Source: CATQGW01 sp965242565 (GTDB taxonomy: Bacteria; Chloroflexota; Dehalococcoidia; Bin125). Taken from it: a DNA stretch of 64,000 nucleotides. This document shows, piece after piece, positions 25,506 through 34,493 of this stretch. The translations under genes were made by a program, and so were the position numbers. Where the stretch lies: contig OZ251457.1 of NCBI GenBank assembly GCA_965242565.1, positions 2,046,001-2,110,000 on the forward strand. Reading direction: 5' to 3'. Position 1 is the stretch's first letter. The number at the start of each line of letters is the position of its first letter. The notes under the pieces are model-generated. The model saw only the letters and a list, made by a program, of their open reading frames with translations, had not been told where the DNA came from and did not search any database.

Positions 25506-27442
25506 TGACGCGCTCGCTTCGCTCGGTCGCGACTGCCGGTGGCGATGCGCTGCTGGATGGGCTTCAGGCGCACTTTGGGTTTGGGGGGTTTCGGCCGCTG
25601 CAACGGGAGGTGATCGAGCACCTGTTGGCGGGCGAGGATGCGCTGGTGCTGATGCCGACGGGCGGCGGGAAGTCGCTCTGCTATCAGCTGCCGGCGCTGA
25701 TCGGGGACGGGCTGACGCTGGTCGTCTCGCCGCTGATTGCGCTGATGCAGGATCAGGTGCGGTCGCTGCGGGCGAACGGGGCGGAGGCCGATTACCTCAA
25801 CAGCACGCTTACGTCGCAGGAGGCGTTTCGGGTGGAGCTGAACGTGCGGCACGGGCGCACGCGGCTGCTCTACGTGGCGCCCGAGCGGTTGAACACCGAC
25901 GCCTTCGGCGGGCTGCTGGCGTCGCGCCCGCCGTCGTTGATCGCGATCGATGAGGCGCACTGCATTTCGCAGTGGGGGCATCAGTTTCGGCCCGATTACC
26001 GCCAGCTCGCGCAGCTGACGACGCGGTTCGCGGATGTGCCGGTGGCGGCGCTGACGGCGACGGCGACCGCGCGGGTCGCCGGCGATATCGTGCAGCAGCT
26101 CGGCCGCCCGCAGATGAAGACGTTCCGATCGGGGTACAACCGCCCCAATCTGACCTACCGCGTGGTACCGAAGAAGGATTCGACGCGGCGGCTGGTGCAA
26201 CTGCTGCGCCGCGATCCGGAGGCCTCGACGATCGTCTATGCGCTGCGGCGGTCGGACACGGAGAAGATCGCGGGGATATTGCAGGAGGCGGGGATTGAGG
26301 CGCTCGCCTACCACGCGGGACTGAGCGGCGCGGAGCGCACGACAGCGCAGGAGCGCTTCGATAACGACGATACCGCCGTGATCTGCGCTACCGTGGCGTT
26401 CGGGATGGGCGTGGACAAGCCCGATGTGCGGCGCGTGATTCACCTCGATATGCCGGAGTCGATCGAGACATACTACCAGGAAACGGGGCGGGCGGGGCGC
26501 GACGGCGACCCGGCGGAGTGCGTGCTGTTCTATACGCCCGGCGTCTGGCACCAGCGCAAGTACTTCATCGATCAGCTGGAGGACGACGACGAGCGGGAGC
26601 GCGCGTTCCAACGGCTGCGGCAGATGATGAATTACTGCGAGTTGAGCTCGTGCCGCCGCGGCGTGCTGCTGCGTTACTTCGGCGATACGCCGCCGGAGGG
26701 CGGTTGCGGCGCGTGCGACAACTGCCTGCGGGATGCCGAGCCTCCCGAAGTCTGGGAGGAAGACGCGCCGGGCCGGCGGATCGTCGGTCCAAATCTGGCG
26801 CGGCAGCGGGGCGCAAGCGCCCCGGAACCCGCGGATGAACCGGAGGACGAAGAGCGAGCGCTGTTCGAGCGGTTGCGCGAGGTGCGCCGCGAGCTGGCGC
26901 GCGCGGAGAGTCAGCCCGCCTACATCGTCGCCTCGGATCAGACGCTGCGCGCGCTGGCGCGGGAGCGTCCGCGCACGCGCGACGAGCTGCTGAAGGTTCA
27001 CGGTTTCGGTCGGCGCAAGGTGGAGCGTTACGGGGCTGAGCTGCTGGCGGCGATCGCCGCCGCCGCTCCGCCGCAGGAAGAAGAAGAGGAACAACAACAG
27101 CTCACACTCGCGCCGCAGCAGAGTCCGGCGGGCGAACGCGGTTCCCAAAGCTGGGAGGAGACGCTGGGTCTGTGGCGCGAGGGCTGCACGATACTGGCGA
27201 TTGCGGAGCGGCGGATGCTCTCGCCGCAAACGGTGGTATCGCATTTGGGGACGGCGATGCGGAACGGGGAGGCGATTGATTTGAGTCCCGAGCTGCCGTC
27301 AGCGGCGCGGCTCAAGGAGCTGCGGGCGGCGCTGGTGGAGAGCGAGAATGTGAGCGAGGCGCACGAGCGGCTGGGCAACCGCTACTCGCGGCTGGAGCTC
27401 CGCATCGTCCAGCTGCACATGGAGTCGGAGGGAGTGGGGTAG
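25502..27442 (+). CDS. recQ: RecQ-family DNA helicase
   Basis: A 646-aa ATP-dependent 3'-5' DNA helicase. Walker A PTGGGKS (Lys57), DEAH at 150-153 in IDEAHCISQWGHQFRPDY, the motif III region ALTATATARV, and ETGRAGRDG in the second RecA domain are present. A RQC zinc site follows (CRRGVLLRYFGD...GCGACDNCL), then an HRDC domain (LRALARERPRTRDELLKVHGFG) and a C-terminal helical extension like the helix-turn-helix tail of long RecQs. The start overlaps the stop of the PD-(D/E)xK gene, so the two proteins are probably made together. RecQ functions in recombination and repair, and also appears beside nucleases in defence loci (context inference). Confidence 0.93.
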   Translation: MMTRSLRSVATAGGDALLDGLQAHFGFGGFRPLQREVIEHLLAGEDALVLMPTGGGKSLCYQLPALIGDGLTLVVSPLIALMQDQVRSLRANGAEADYLNSTLTSQEAFRVELNVRHGRTRLLYVAPERLNTDAFGGLLASRPPSLIAIDEAHCISQWGHQFRPDYRQLAQLTTRFADVPVAALTATATARVAGDIVQQLGRPQMKTFRSGYNRPNLTYRVVPKKDSTRRLVQLLRRDPEASTIVYALRRSDTEKIAGILQEAGIEALAYHAGLSGAERTTAQERFDNDDTAVICATVAFGMGVDKPDVRRVIHLDMPESIETYYQETGRAGRDGDPAECVLFYTPGVWHQRKYFIDQLEDDDERERAFQRLRQMMNYCELSSCRRGVLLRYFGDTPPEGGCGACDNCLRDAEPPEVWEEDAPGRRIVGPNLARQRGASAPEPADEPEDEERALFERLREVRRELARAESQPAYIVASDQTLRALARERPRTRDELLKVHGFGRRKVERYGAELLAAIAAAAPPQEEEEEQQQLTLAPQQSPAGERGSQSWEETLGLWREGCTILAIAERRMLSPQTVVSHLGTAMRNGEAIDLSPELPSAARLKELRAALVESENVSEAHERLGNRYSRLELRIVQLHMESEGVG

Positions 27443-28014
27443 AACGTGTTCGCGCATGCCTCTCCTCTGTCATTCCCGCCTTCCCTCCGCCATTCACACC
27501 CCCTCCGTCATTCCCGCGAAAGCGGGAATCTAAACCCAAGCCTGTTTTGCAGCGCCGGGGTGGAGTGGTCCGCTGACGTACGTTTGCGGTAGGTTTCGGT
27601 ACCTTGTCCGTCGACAAACGCCGTATGGATTCCCGCTCGGGGGCGGGAATGACGGAGGTGGGGGCGAGTATGACGGGGGGATGGGATTACGGGCATTGGT
27701 GCTGTTCTCGTCGAGATACCCACGGCAAGCGCGGGTATGACGGAGGTGGGGGCGGGTGTAGCGGGACGAGGAGGCGGGAATAGCGGGGGAGGTGGGAGCG
27801 ACGTTGGGTGCTGGTGGCGGCGAGATACCCGCGGCAAGCGCGGGTATGACGGAAGTGGGGGCGCGGATGCGGCGGAGGTAAGGGTGAGTATGACGGAGTG
27901 GGGTCAGGTATGACGGGAGGGTGGGGGCGGGTGTGACGGAGGTGGGGCGGGTATGAGGGGAGGTGGGTGCGAATGAGGGGAGGTGGGTGCGAATGAGGGG
28001 AGTATGCACGCGCC
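27443..28014. repeat. intergenic repeat field between recQ and lhr
   Basis: 572 bases between convergent genes with no supportable gene. Hairpins: ATTCCCGC/GCGGGAAT near 27510-27530 and 27629-27650, and GATACCC/CGGGTATGACGG pairs near 27713-27742 and 27822-27850. The rest is short GGGCGGG-TATGACGG runs and a direct repeat GGAGGTGGGTGCGAATGAGG near 27958-27999. These are the same families as at 1418-1680 and 10.7-16.9 kb. Confidence 0.8.
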
Positions 28015-31000
28015 CTAGCTCGGCGCGGGCACGCCGTTTTCGATGGTGATGTTGCGGTGTAGGCGGGCGGGGATTTTGGGGCCGGGCAGGAGTACGCCCT
28101 GGAGATTGCAGGGGTCGGCGGCGGCGATCTCGATGGGCTCGTCCTGTTCCGCCTTGCGGCGCAGGGCGCGCAGCTGGTCGACGGCTTCGGGCAGCGCGAA
28201 CTGCTCGCCGATCAGGCCCTGGATGAAGCGTCCGCCGCGGATTTCGCCGCGCGCCTCGAGGCGGCGCAGCGCGCGCAGGATGTCGCGCCAGGGCGTTTGC
28301 AGTGATTCGCGCGTGGTCAGCTCGCGCGAGAGCACGCCGTAGCGGTGGAGCAGAATCCAGGCGATCGCTTCGGCCTGCTCGTCGGCGGCCTGCGGGTCCG
28401 ATTCGTCGGCGACGGTCACCGGCAGCGGCGCCCAGCGGCCGGCGGGGCCTTCGCCGATAAAGACGCCGCCGCCGCCGTAGCGGGGGCGGCGCGAACGCCG
28501 CCGCCGCGCGTTGGCCGGGCGCGAGAGCTGGCGCAGGCCCTGGAAGCCGTCGGCGTGCGCCAGGCCGGCGGCGATCAGCTCGCGCAGGCCGTTTTCCACA
28601 TCGGTGGCGATCCGCCGCGTGCCATCGACCAGCTCGTCGAAGAAGAGCGCGCCGCGTGCGCGCAGCAGGCGGTGGATCGCGCCGGCCGCGCCGTTGAGCT
28701 GGTCGACCGGGTCGGGTTCGGGCGGCGGCGCGGAACGGCCGCGGGCGGCGGGCGGGGGCGCGGCGCGGCGGGCGGCGGCGAGCAGGGTTGCGAAGTCGCG
28801 CCGCAGCGCGAGCGTGATCGGCGTGGCGCGCGAGGGCGCGGCGGCGCCGTTGCGCTTGCCGTTGGACGGTGGGCGCGGGGTGAGGCGGGCCCAGGTCGCC
28901 TCGCCGGCCAGACAGAGCTCGTCAAGCCAGGCTTCGCGGTAGTCGCGCACGCGGCGGGCGAGCAGGTCGCGCTCCCAGGCGGCGGCGGGCGCTTCGAAGC
29001 CTTGCAGCCGCCGGACGACGGCGCGCACGCCGGCCTTGCCGCTCAGCTGCGTCTCGGGCGTGAGATGCTGCCAGCGCAGCAGGAAGCGCAGGTAGTGCTG
29101 CGCGGTGACCGGCTCGATTTCGGCGCGCAGGCGGCTGATCGTGTAGCGGTGGATGCGCGCGAGCAGGCGGCGGTCGCAGTATTCCTGCGGGGCGGCACCG
29201 CTGTTTTGGCCGTTTTGGCTGCTTTGGCTTAGGTGGGGCGAGAACTGGCCGCGCATGATTTCGCCGGTCGCTTCCAGCTGGCGCAGGCCGTACTCGACGT
29301 CTTCGGGGGAGAGTCCGCAGCGGCGGCCCAGTGCGTCGGCGGTGATTGGGCCGACGACCTCCATATGTCCGCGGGCGAGGCGCACCCGCGCCTCCTCGCG
29401 GTCGGCGACGGGGATCGCCGCGCCGTCGGGCAGCTCCGGCGCGGGGGCGAGCTCAGCGTCGGGGAAGAGCAGCGCGATCGAGGGCAGCTGCTCGGCGGCG
29501 AAGCAGACGGTCCGTTCGCCCAGCACCGTGCGGCCGGCGCGGGCAGCGCGGCCGGCGGCGATCAGCTCGTCCAGCAGCTCCGGCGGCGCGGGCAGACAAT
29601 CGACGCTGAGCGCGACGAGGCTCAGCAGCAGGTCGTGCAGCTCCTCGGCGTCGCGGACCGGCGGCGCGGCTTCCTCGCGCACGCGATCGATGGCGTCGGC
29701 GTCGAGTTGGCCGAGGTCGCGTTGATGCTCCGGCAGGGTGCGGCGGGTCATCACGGCGCGCGCGCGGCGCTCTTCGAGCGGCGCGTCGTCGAGGAAGCCG
29801 AAGGGGTTGACGTTGAGGATGCCCTGCGCCATCGGCGAGGGGGTCACGGTGTCGCGCGCGTGCAGGCGGATCTCGCCGGCTTCGACGCGGTCCAGAATGT
29901 GCTTGAGCCCCTCGGTGTCGACTGCCTCGTGCAGGCAATCGTCCATCGTTTGCGCAATCAGCGGGTGGTCGGGTACTTCGAGCGGGCCGGAGAGGTTTTC
30001 CTGGCAGCCGACCTGGGCGGGGAAGACGGCGGCGAGCAGGTCGTCGGCGATCATGCGCTGGAGGTTGGGCGGCACCTGCTTGCCGCCGCGGCGGCGGGGC
30101 ACGGCCAGCGCGCGGGTCGCCGCCCAGCGCCAGCGGGTGTTCCAGAACGGCGCGTAGAGCACGGCCTGGCGCAGCGACTGCTCGACGTTGGCCGACTTGA
30201 GGTACTCGAACGCTTCGTCGAGCGGGAACGACTGCGACGGCCCGAGGGAGAGGATCACGGCTTCTTCGTTGGCGGCGGCCTGCAGTTCGAAGTCGAAGCG
30301 CACGCAGAAGCGCTTGCGCAAGGCGAGCCCCCAAGCGCGGTTGATGCCCGAACCGAACGGCGCGTGGACGACCAGCTGCTGGCCGCCCGACTCGTCGAAG
30401 AAGCGCTCGAAGACGACATCGGTGTCGGAGGGCATGATGCCGAGCGCGTCCTGCGTCGCGCCGAGGTATTCGAGCAGCTGCTCGGCGGCGCCGGCGTCCA
30501 TCCCGCAGCCGCGCTGCAGCTGCGCACTCGCCGTTTCCAGGTCGTCGAGCCGGGCGGCGACGTCGCGGCGCAGCGCGCCGACGGCGGCGGAGAGCTCGAT
30601 GCTGCGGCCGGGCGCTTCGCCGAGCCAGAAGGGGATGGTGGGCGGCGCGCCGTGCGCGTCCTCGACGCGGACCACGCCCTTGCCTTCGACGCGGCGAATG
30701 CGCCACGAGGTGGTGCCGAGCAGGAAGATGTCGCCGGCCTGGCTTTCGATGGCGAAGTCCTCGTTGACGGTGCCGACGAACGCGCCCTCGGGCTCCTTGA
30801 CGACGCGGAAGTCGCCCGTTTCGGGGATTACGCCGCCGTTGAGCAGCACGGTGAGCCGCGCGGAGCGGCGCGGGCGCAGCATGCCGTTGATGCGGTCGCG
30901 GTGAATTAAGGGGTGCGAGCGTCCGCCGCCCTCGCCGACGCCGTTGGCCAGCATCTCCAGCGTTTCCGCGTAAGTCTCGCGCGGCAGTTCGCGGAACGGC

Positions 31001-32376
31001 GCGGCGCGGGTGAAGATGCGGTAGAGCTCGTGCTCGTCGGTCGGTTCGGCCGCCACTTCGGCGACGACCTGCTGGGCGAGCACCTCGATCGGCGCCTGCG
31101 GCTGTCGGATGCGGTCCAGATCGCCCTGACCGACGGCGCGGACCATCGCGGCGCACTCGATCAGCTCGTCGAGCGCGGTGGGGAAGAGCGCGCCGTGCGG
31201 GGTGCGTCCCAGCGCGTGCCCGGAGCGTCCGACGCGCTGGAGGAAGGTGCCGATTCGACGCGGCGAGCCGATCTGGCAGACCAGGTCGATCGTGCCGATG
31301 TCGATGCCCAGTTCCAGCGAGGCGGTGGCCACGACGGCGCGCAGATCGCCGGACTTGAGCCGCTGCTCCATCTGGTGGCGGCGCTCCTTGGCCAGGCTGC
31401 CATGGTGGCTGGCGACATGTTCCTTGCCGACCCGCTCGGTGAGGCGGTGCGCGACGCGCTCGGCGAGCGCGCGGGTATTGACGAAGATCAGCGTCGTGCG
31501 GTGCTGCTCGATCAGCTCGCCCAGGCGGTCGTAGATGCTGTCCCAGAGGTCGTGGGTGGGGATCGCGGCGAGCGGCACATCGGTCGTTTCCACCCAGAGC
31601 TGCAGCTCGCGCTGGTGGCCGAGGTCCAGAATTTGGCAGTCCAGCGGACGCCCCGCGTCGTCCAGGCCGGTCAAGAAGGCGGCGATCTGGTCCATCGGTT
31701 TCTGCGTGGCGGAGAGGCCGACGCGCACCGGTCGCCGTTCGGCGACGCGATCGAGGCGCGCCAGCGAGAGCGCCAGATGGCTGCCCCGCTTGTCGCGCAC
31801 CATCGCGTGGATTTCGTCGACGATCACCGTCTGCACGGTGCGCAGCGTCTCGCGGCTGCGCTCGGCGGTGAGCATCAGGTAGAGCGATTCGGGCGTGGTG
31901 ATCAGGATGTGCGGGGGGCGCTTGACGATCGCTTGGCGCTCCGCTGCGGGGGTGTCGCCGGTGCGCACGGCGGTGCGGATGCGGGGCATCGGCGCTCCGC
32001 CGAGCACGCTCGACTGGGAACGCTGCCGCGCCAGTTCGGCGATCTCACGCAGCGGCTCTTCGAGGTTGCGCTGGATGTCGTTGGAGAGCGCCTTGAGCGG
32101 CGAGACGTAGAGCACGCGCGTCTCATCGGGCAGCTCGCCCTGCTGCTGCCCAAGCCGCACCAGGTCGTCGATCGCGATGAGAAACGCGGTCAGCGTTTTG
32201 CCCGAGCCGGTCGGCGCGGCGAGCAGGGTGTCGCGGCGCGTGCGGATCGCCGGCCAGCCGGCGGCCTGCGCGTCGGTCGGTCCGTCGAAGCGCGCGCGGA
32301 ACCAGTCCCGCACCAGCGGGTGGAAGTCGGCCGGCGCATCGGCCGGGGCGTCGGTATCGGCTGCGGCGGTGGTCAT
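28015..32376 (-). CDS. lhr: Lhr-family ATP-dependent helicase (full length)
   Basis: A 1453-aa superfamily 2 helicase, close to the usual length of long bacterial Lhr proteins (about 1500). Walker A APTGSGKT (Lys60), SPLKALSND, TTPESLYLML, VDEIHAM (motif II), GLSATQ, VATASLELGID and QRVGRSGH are in order within the first 420 residues. A winged-helix/beta-barrel 'Lhr-core' and a long C-terminal region follow. The C-terminal part includes Pro/Ala-rich low-complexity segments near 1190-1250. Lhr translocates 3'-5' on single-stranded DNA and unwinds RNA:DNA hybrids in repair. Divergent from methyltransferase paralogue 2 with a 141-bp shared upstream region. Confidence 0.93.
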   Translation of the reverse strand: MTTAAADTDAPADAPADFHPLVRDWFRARFDGPTDAQAAGWPAIRTRRDTLLAAPTGSGKTLTAFLIAIDDLVRLGQQQGELPDETRVLYVSPLKALSNDIQRNLEEPLREIAELARQRSQSSVLGGAPMPRIRTAVRTGDTPAAERQAIVKRPPHILITTPESLYLMLTAERSRETLRTVQTVIVDEIHAMVRDKRGSHLALSLARLDRVAERRPVRVGLSATQKPMDQIAAFLTGLDDAGRPLDCQILDLGHQRELQLWVETTDVPLAAIPTHDLWDSIYDRLGELIEQHRTTLIFVNTRALAERVAHRLTERVGKEHVASHHGSLAKERRHQMEQRLKSGDLRAVVATASLELGIDIGTIDLVCQIGSPRRIGTFLQRVGRSGHALGRTPHGALFPTALDELIECAAMVRAVGQGDLDRIRQPQAPIEVLAQQVVAEVAAEPTDEHELYRIFTRAAPFRELPRETYAETLEMLANGVGEGGGRSHPLIHRDRINGMLRPRRSARLTVLLNGGVIPETGDFRVVKEPEGAFVGTVNEDFAIESQAGDIFLLGTTSWRIRRVEGKGVVRVEDAHGAPPTIPFWLGEAPGRSIELSAAVGALRRDVAARLDDLETASAQLQRGCGMDAGAAEQLLEYLGATQDALGIMPSDTDVVFERFFDESGGQQLVVHAPFGSGINRAWGLALRKRFCVRFDFELQAAANEEAVILSLGPSQSFPLDEAFEYLKSANVEQSLRQAVLYAPFWNTRWRWAATRALAVPRRRGGKQVPPNLQRMIADDLLAAVFPAQVGCQENLSGPLEVPDHPLIAQTMDDCLHEAVDTEGLKHILDRVEAGEIRLHARDTVTPSPMAQGILNVNPFGFLDDAPLEERRARAVMTRRTLPEHQRDLGQLDADAIDRVREEAAPPVRDAEELHDLLLSLVALSVDCLPAPPELLDELIAAGRAARAGRTVLGERTVCFAAEQLPSIALLFPDAELAPAPELPDGAAIPVADREEARVRLARGHMEVVGPITADALGRRCGLSPEDVEYGLRQLEATGEIMRGQFSPHLSQSSQNGQNSGAAPQEYCDRRLLARIHRYTISRLRAEIEPVTAQHYLRFLLRWQHLTPETQLSGKAGVRAVVRRLQGFEAPAAAWERDLLARRVRDYREAWLDELCLAGEATWARLTPRPPSNGKRNGAAAPSRATPITLALRRDFATLLAAARRAAPPPAARGRSAPPPEPDPVDQLNGAAGAIHRLLRARGALFFDELVDGTRRIATDVENGLRELIAAGLAHADGFQGLRQLSRPANARRRRSRRPRYGGGGVFIGEGPAGRWAPLPVTVADESDPQAADEQAEAIAWILLHRYGVLSRELTTRESLQTPWRDILRALRRLEARGEIRGGRFIQGLIGEQFALPEAVDQLRALRRKAEQDEPIEIAAADPCNLQGVLLPGPKIPARLHRNITIENGVPAPS

Positions 32377-32467
32377 ATGTTCGGGAGCCTAGCGTATCCC
32401 GCGGGCGTTCTAGAGTAGTGGTCCACCGTCGTTCGCTGCGCTTGCGCACGGCGCAGCGGCGTGCCGG

Positions 32468-32473
32468 TAGAAT
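32468..32473 (+). promoter_or_regulatory. candidate -10 (TAGAAT) for methyltransferase paralogue 2
   Basis: TAGAATGTGCGTG is shared with the upstream region of paralogue 1 (19600-19612, minus strand) and lies 45 bases before the GTG start at 32518. Confidence 0.45.
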
Positions 32474-32508
32474 GTGCGTGCGACGGCAACGCCGGATCAA
32501 CACCATCA

Positions 32509-32651
32509 GGAGGCGTCGTGAATCTCCGCAACCGCACGATCTACATCGGCGACAACCTGCCGCGGCTCAAGGGCATCGACAGCGAGAGCGTCGATCTGAT
32601 CTACCTCGACCCGCCGTTCAACAGCCGCGGCGAATACCAGTGGCCGATCGG
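32509..32651 (+). repeat. 143-bp 5' cassette shared by three methyltransferase loci
   Basis: These 143 bases run from the GGAGG ribosome site to codon 44, through motif IV. They are identical to 19431-19573 (minus strand) and differ at a single base (32574 versus 34165) from 34100-34242. Beyond the boundary the genes diverge at once. The copies at 32509 and 34100 are direct repeats flanking methyltransferase paralogue 2. Confidence 0.95.
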
Positions 32652-34098
32652 TCAAGATGAGTTCGGGTGGCAAGACGACCAAGAGGCACCTAGTGACGAC
32701 CTGGACGACGACGCGCTGTCGCACATGCTTGAGCATGGCGGCCCGGACCACTTCAAGGATGCATTCACCCTCGACGATCTGGATGAGCGAACCCTTGACC
32801 AGCTCCTGGCGGACGGCGAACCCGCCGGATACGTAATCGCGGCTGCTGGCCAGGCAGTCGGCGCGGGCACACAATCCTATCTCACTTACATGTGGGAGCG
32901 CTTGGCCGAGATGCACCGCATCCTCAAACCGACCGGCAGTCTCTACCTGCACTGTGACGACACGGAGGGGGCCTGGCTCAAAGCACTGATGGACGCCGTT
33001 TTCGGGCGTGAAAACTTTCGCAACGAGATCACGTGGCAGAGAACCGGCGCGCACAGCGATCCGGATCGGTTCGGCCGCGTTGCTGACACTCTACTCTACT
33101 ACACGAAATCGAGCCAAGCTCGTTTCTGGCGCTTCGCCGTTGCCGTCCCGCAGGACGACGACTACCTTGCAGCCAAGTATCGACGAGACGACAACGACGG
33201 CCGCGGCAAGTATCAGGACATATCACTCACCGGCCCTGGCGTTACCAGGGGGCAGAGTGGCCGTCCGTGGCGCGGATACGATCCAACGAGCATCGGTAGA
33301 TGCTGGTCCGCGCCGCGAGCACGAGGCCGCAATGAGTATGGGGACTGGATCGCCGCCAACGTCATCGAGGGGTACGATGAAATGACCGAGGTCCATCAGC
33401 GTCTCGACGCACTCGCCGCTCACGGCATGATCCACTGGACAAGGAACGGGAAGCCCCGACTCAAGCGTTACCTAGCGGCGGTCACGGATCAGGTTCCTGG
33501 CGTGATCTGGACGGACATCAGCCCGATCAATTCTCAAGCCGATGAGGACACCGGATGGGACACCCAAAAGCCGCTCGACCTTCTTGAACGGATCGTTGCC
33601 GCGTCGTCGCGAGAAGGCGACCTTGTGCTCGATCCGTTCTGCGGTTGCGCGACGGCCTGTGTCGCTGCTGAACGGCTCGGTCGGAGGTGGGCGGGAATGG
33701 ACCGATCGCCACGCGCCGGCATTCTGGTTCGAAAGCGGCTCCGCGAGCAAGACGAAGGGGTGGCGATTTGGGCCAGCGATGTCGTCGTGACCAGAGCCGT
33801 TCCCGAACGGACCGACATCAGCGAGCCGTCGCTGCCCAAGGCGGAACTCAAACGGATCCTCTTCGAGCGGCAGCGAGTAAGCGACGGCGACAAGCTCGCG
33901 GCCTGTGCCGCTGCCAAACTTGGCTGCCCCCACATCCTCCCGATCGAGCTGCTTGAACTCGACCGCCTCCGCCCCGGCGTCGCTGGCGGCGAATACACTC
34001 TCGCCAACACCCAGCTACTCTGCGCCCGCTGCAACCGAGCCAAGGGCAAGCGCGACATGGCCTACCTGGCCGAGCGCCTCGCGGCACTGCAAGCGTGA
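32518..34098 (+). CDS. beta-class DNA methyltransferase with HNH-like tail (paralogue 2)
   Basis: A 526-aa paralogue of the gene at 18218-19564. DPPF is at residues 31-34, VLDPFCGCATACVAAERL near 375, then SPRAGILVRKRLREQDEG. The C-terminal HNH-like segment has ELDRLRP, LANTQLLCARCNRAKGKRD and again D-R instead of D-H. The central region (TWQRTGAHSDPDRF to WTDISPIN) is longer than and unlike that of paralogue 1, so a different recognition sequence is expected. The GTG start has an AGGAGG site 4 bases upstream. The middle section is lower in GC than the flanks, consistent with module replacement. A truncated third copy begins 10 bases after the stop. Confidence 0.88.
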   Translation: MNLRNRTIYIGDNLPRLKGIDSESVDLIYLDPPFNSRGEYQWPIGQDEFGWQDDQEAPSDDLDDDALSHMLEHGGPDHFKDAFTLDDLDERTLDQLLADGEPAGYVIAAAGQAVGAGTQSYLTYMWERLAEMHRILKPTGSLYLHCDDTEGAWLKALMDAVFGRENFRNEITWQRTGAHSDPDRFGRVADTLLYYTKSSQARFWRFAVAVPQDDDYLAAKYRRDDNDGRGKYQDISLTGPGVTRGQSGRPWRGYDPTSIGRCWSAPRARGRNEYGDWIAANVIEGYDEMTEVHQRLDALAAHGMIHWTRNGKPRLKRYLAAVTDQVPGVIWTDISPINSQADEDTGWDTQKPLDLLERIVAASSREGDLVLDPFCGCATACVAAERLGRRWAGMDRSPRAGILVRKRLREQDEGVAIWASDVVVTRAVPERTDISEPSLPKAELKRILFERQRVSDGDKLAACAAAKLGCPHILPIELLELDRLRPGVAGGEYTLANTQLLCARCNRAKGKRDMAYLAERLAALQA

Positions 34099-34108
34099 TG
34101 GAGGCGTC

Positions 34109-34318
34109 GTGAATCTCCGCAACCGCACGATCTACATCGGCGACAACCTGCCGCGGCTCAAGGGGATCGACAGCGAGAGCGTCGATCTGATCTACCTCGA
34201 CCCGCCGTTCAACAGCCGCGGCGAATACCAGTGGCCGATCGGCACGGAGGACCCCGCGTGGGCCGATCAGCCCGGCGGCTCCATCGCGTCAATGTTTGCA
34301 ATGATCTCCGCCGCCTGA
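34109..34318 (+). pseudogene. truncated N-terminus of a third methyltransferase copy
   Basis: GTG at 34109 after a GGAGG site opens the same 44 codons as the two paralogues, including DPPF. It then follows paralogue 1 for about ten more bases (GGCACGGAGGA) before running into unrelated sequence and stopping at 34318 after 69 residues. No SAM-binding motif or HNH-like tail remains. It is either a deletion relic of a tandem methyltransferase array or a stored 5' cassette. Confidence 0.85.
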
Positions 34319-34427
34319 TGCCCGATGCCGCGGCCGGCGCGGCGGCGCATACAGCGTTGGATCGTGCCTCCAGGTGCGACGAACCAGACTGCCTCGCATG
34401 CGATCCCTTCAGAAGCCCTGCGCCATA

Positions 34428-34452
34428 GTAAGGGATGCGCCAGATCCCTTAC
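34428..34452. terminator. hairpin downstream of SDR pair B
   Basis: GTAAGGGAT (34428-34436) pairs perfectly with ATCCCTTAC (34444-34452) over a 7-base loop. It lies 42 bases past the stop of the minus-strand SDR operon and past the + strand methyltransferase relic. There is no T-tract on either side, so intrinsic termination is uncertain. The rest of 34319-34493 shows no gene. Confidence 0.35.
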
Positions 34453-34493
34453 CAAGCAGCGGCGGTCAGTAAAGGATCCGCGCGAAGCCTTCG

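Noticed and set aside
34319..34493. Possible tRNA or small RNA in the gap after the methyltransferase relic
   Set aside because: One short hairpin only; no cloverleaf arms or CCA end could be folded by eye.
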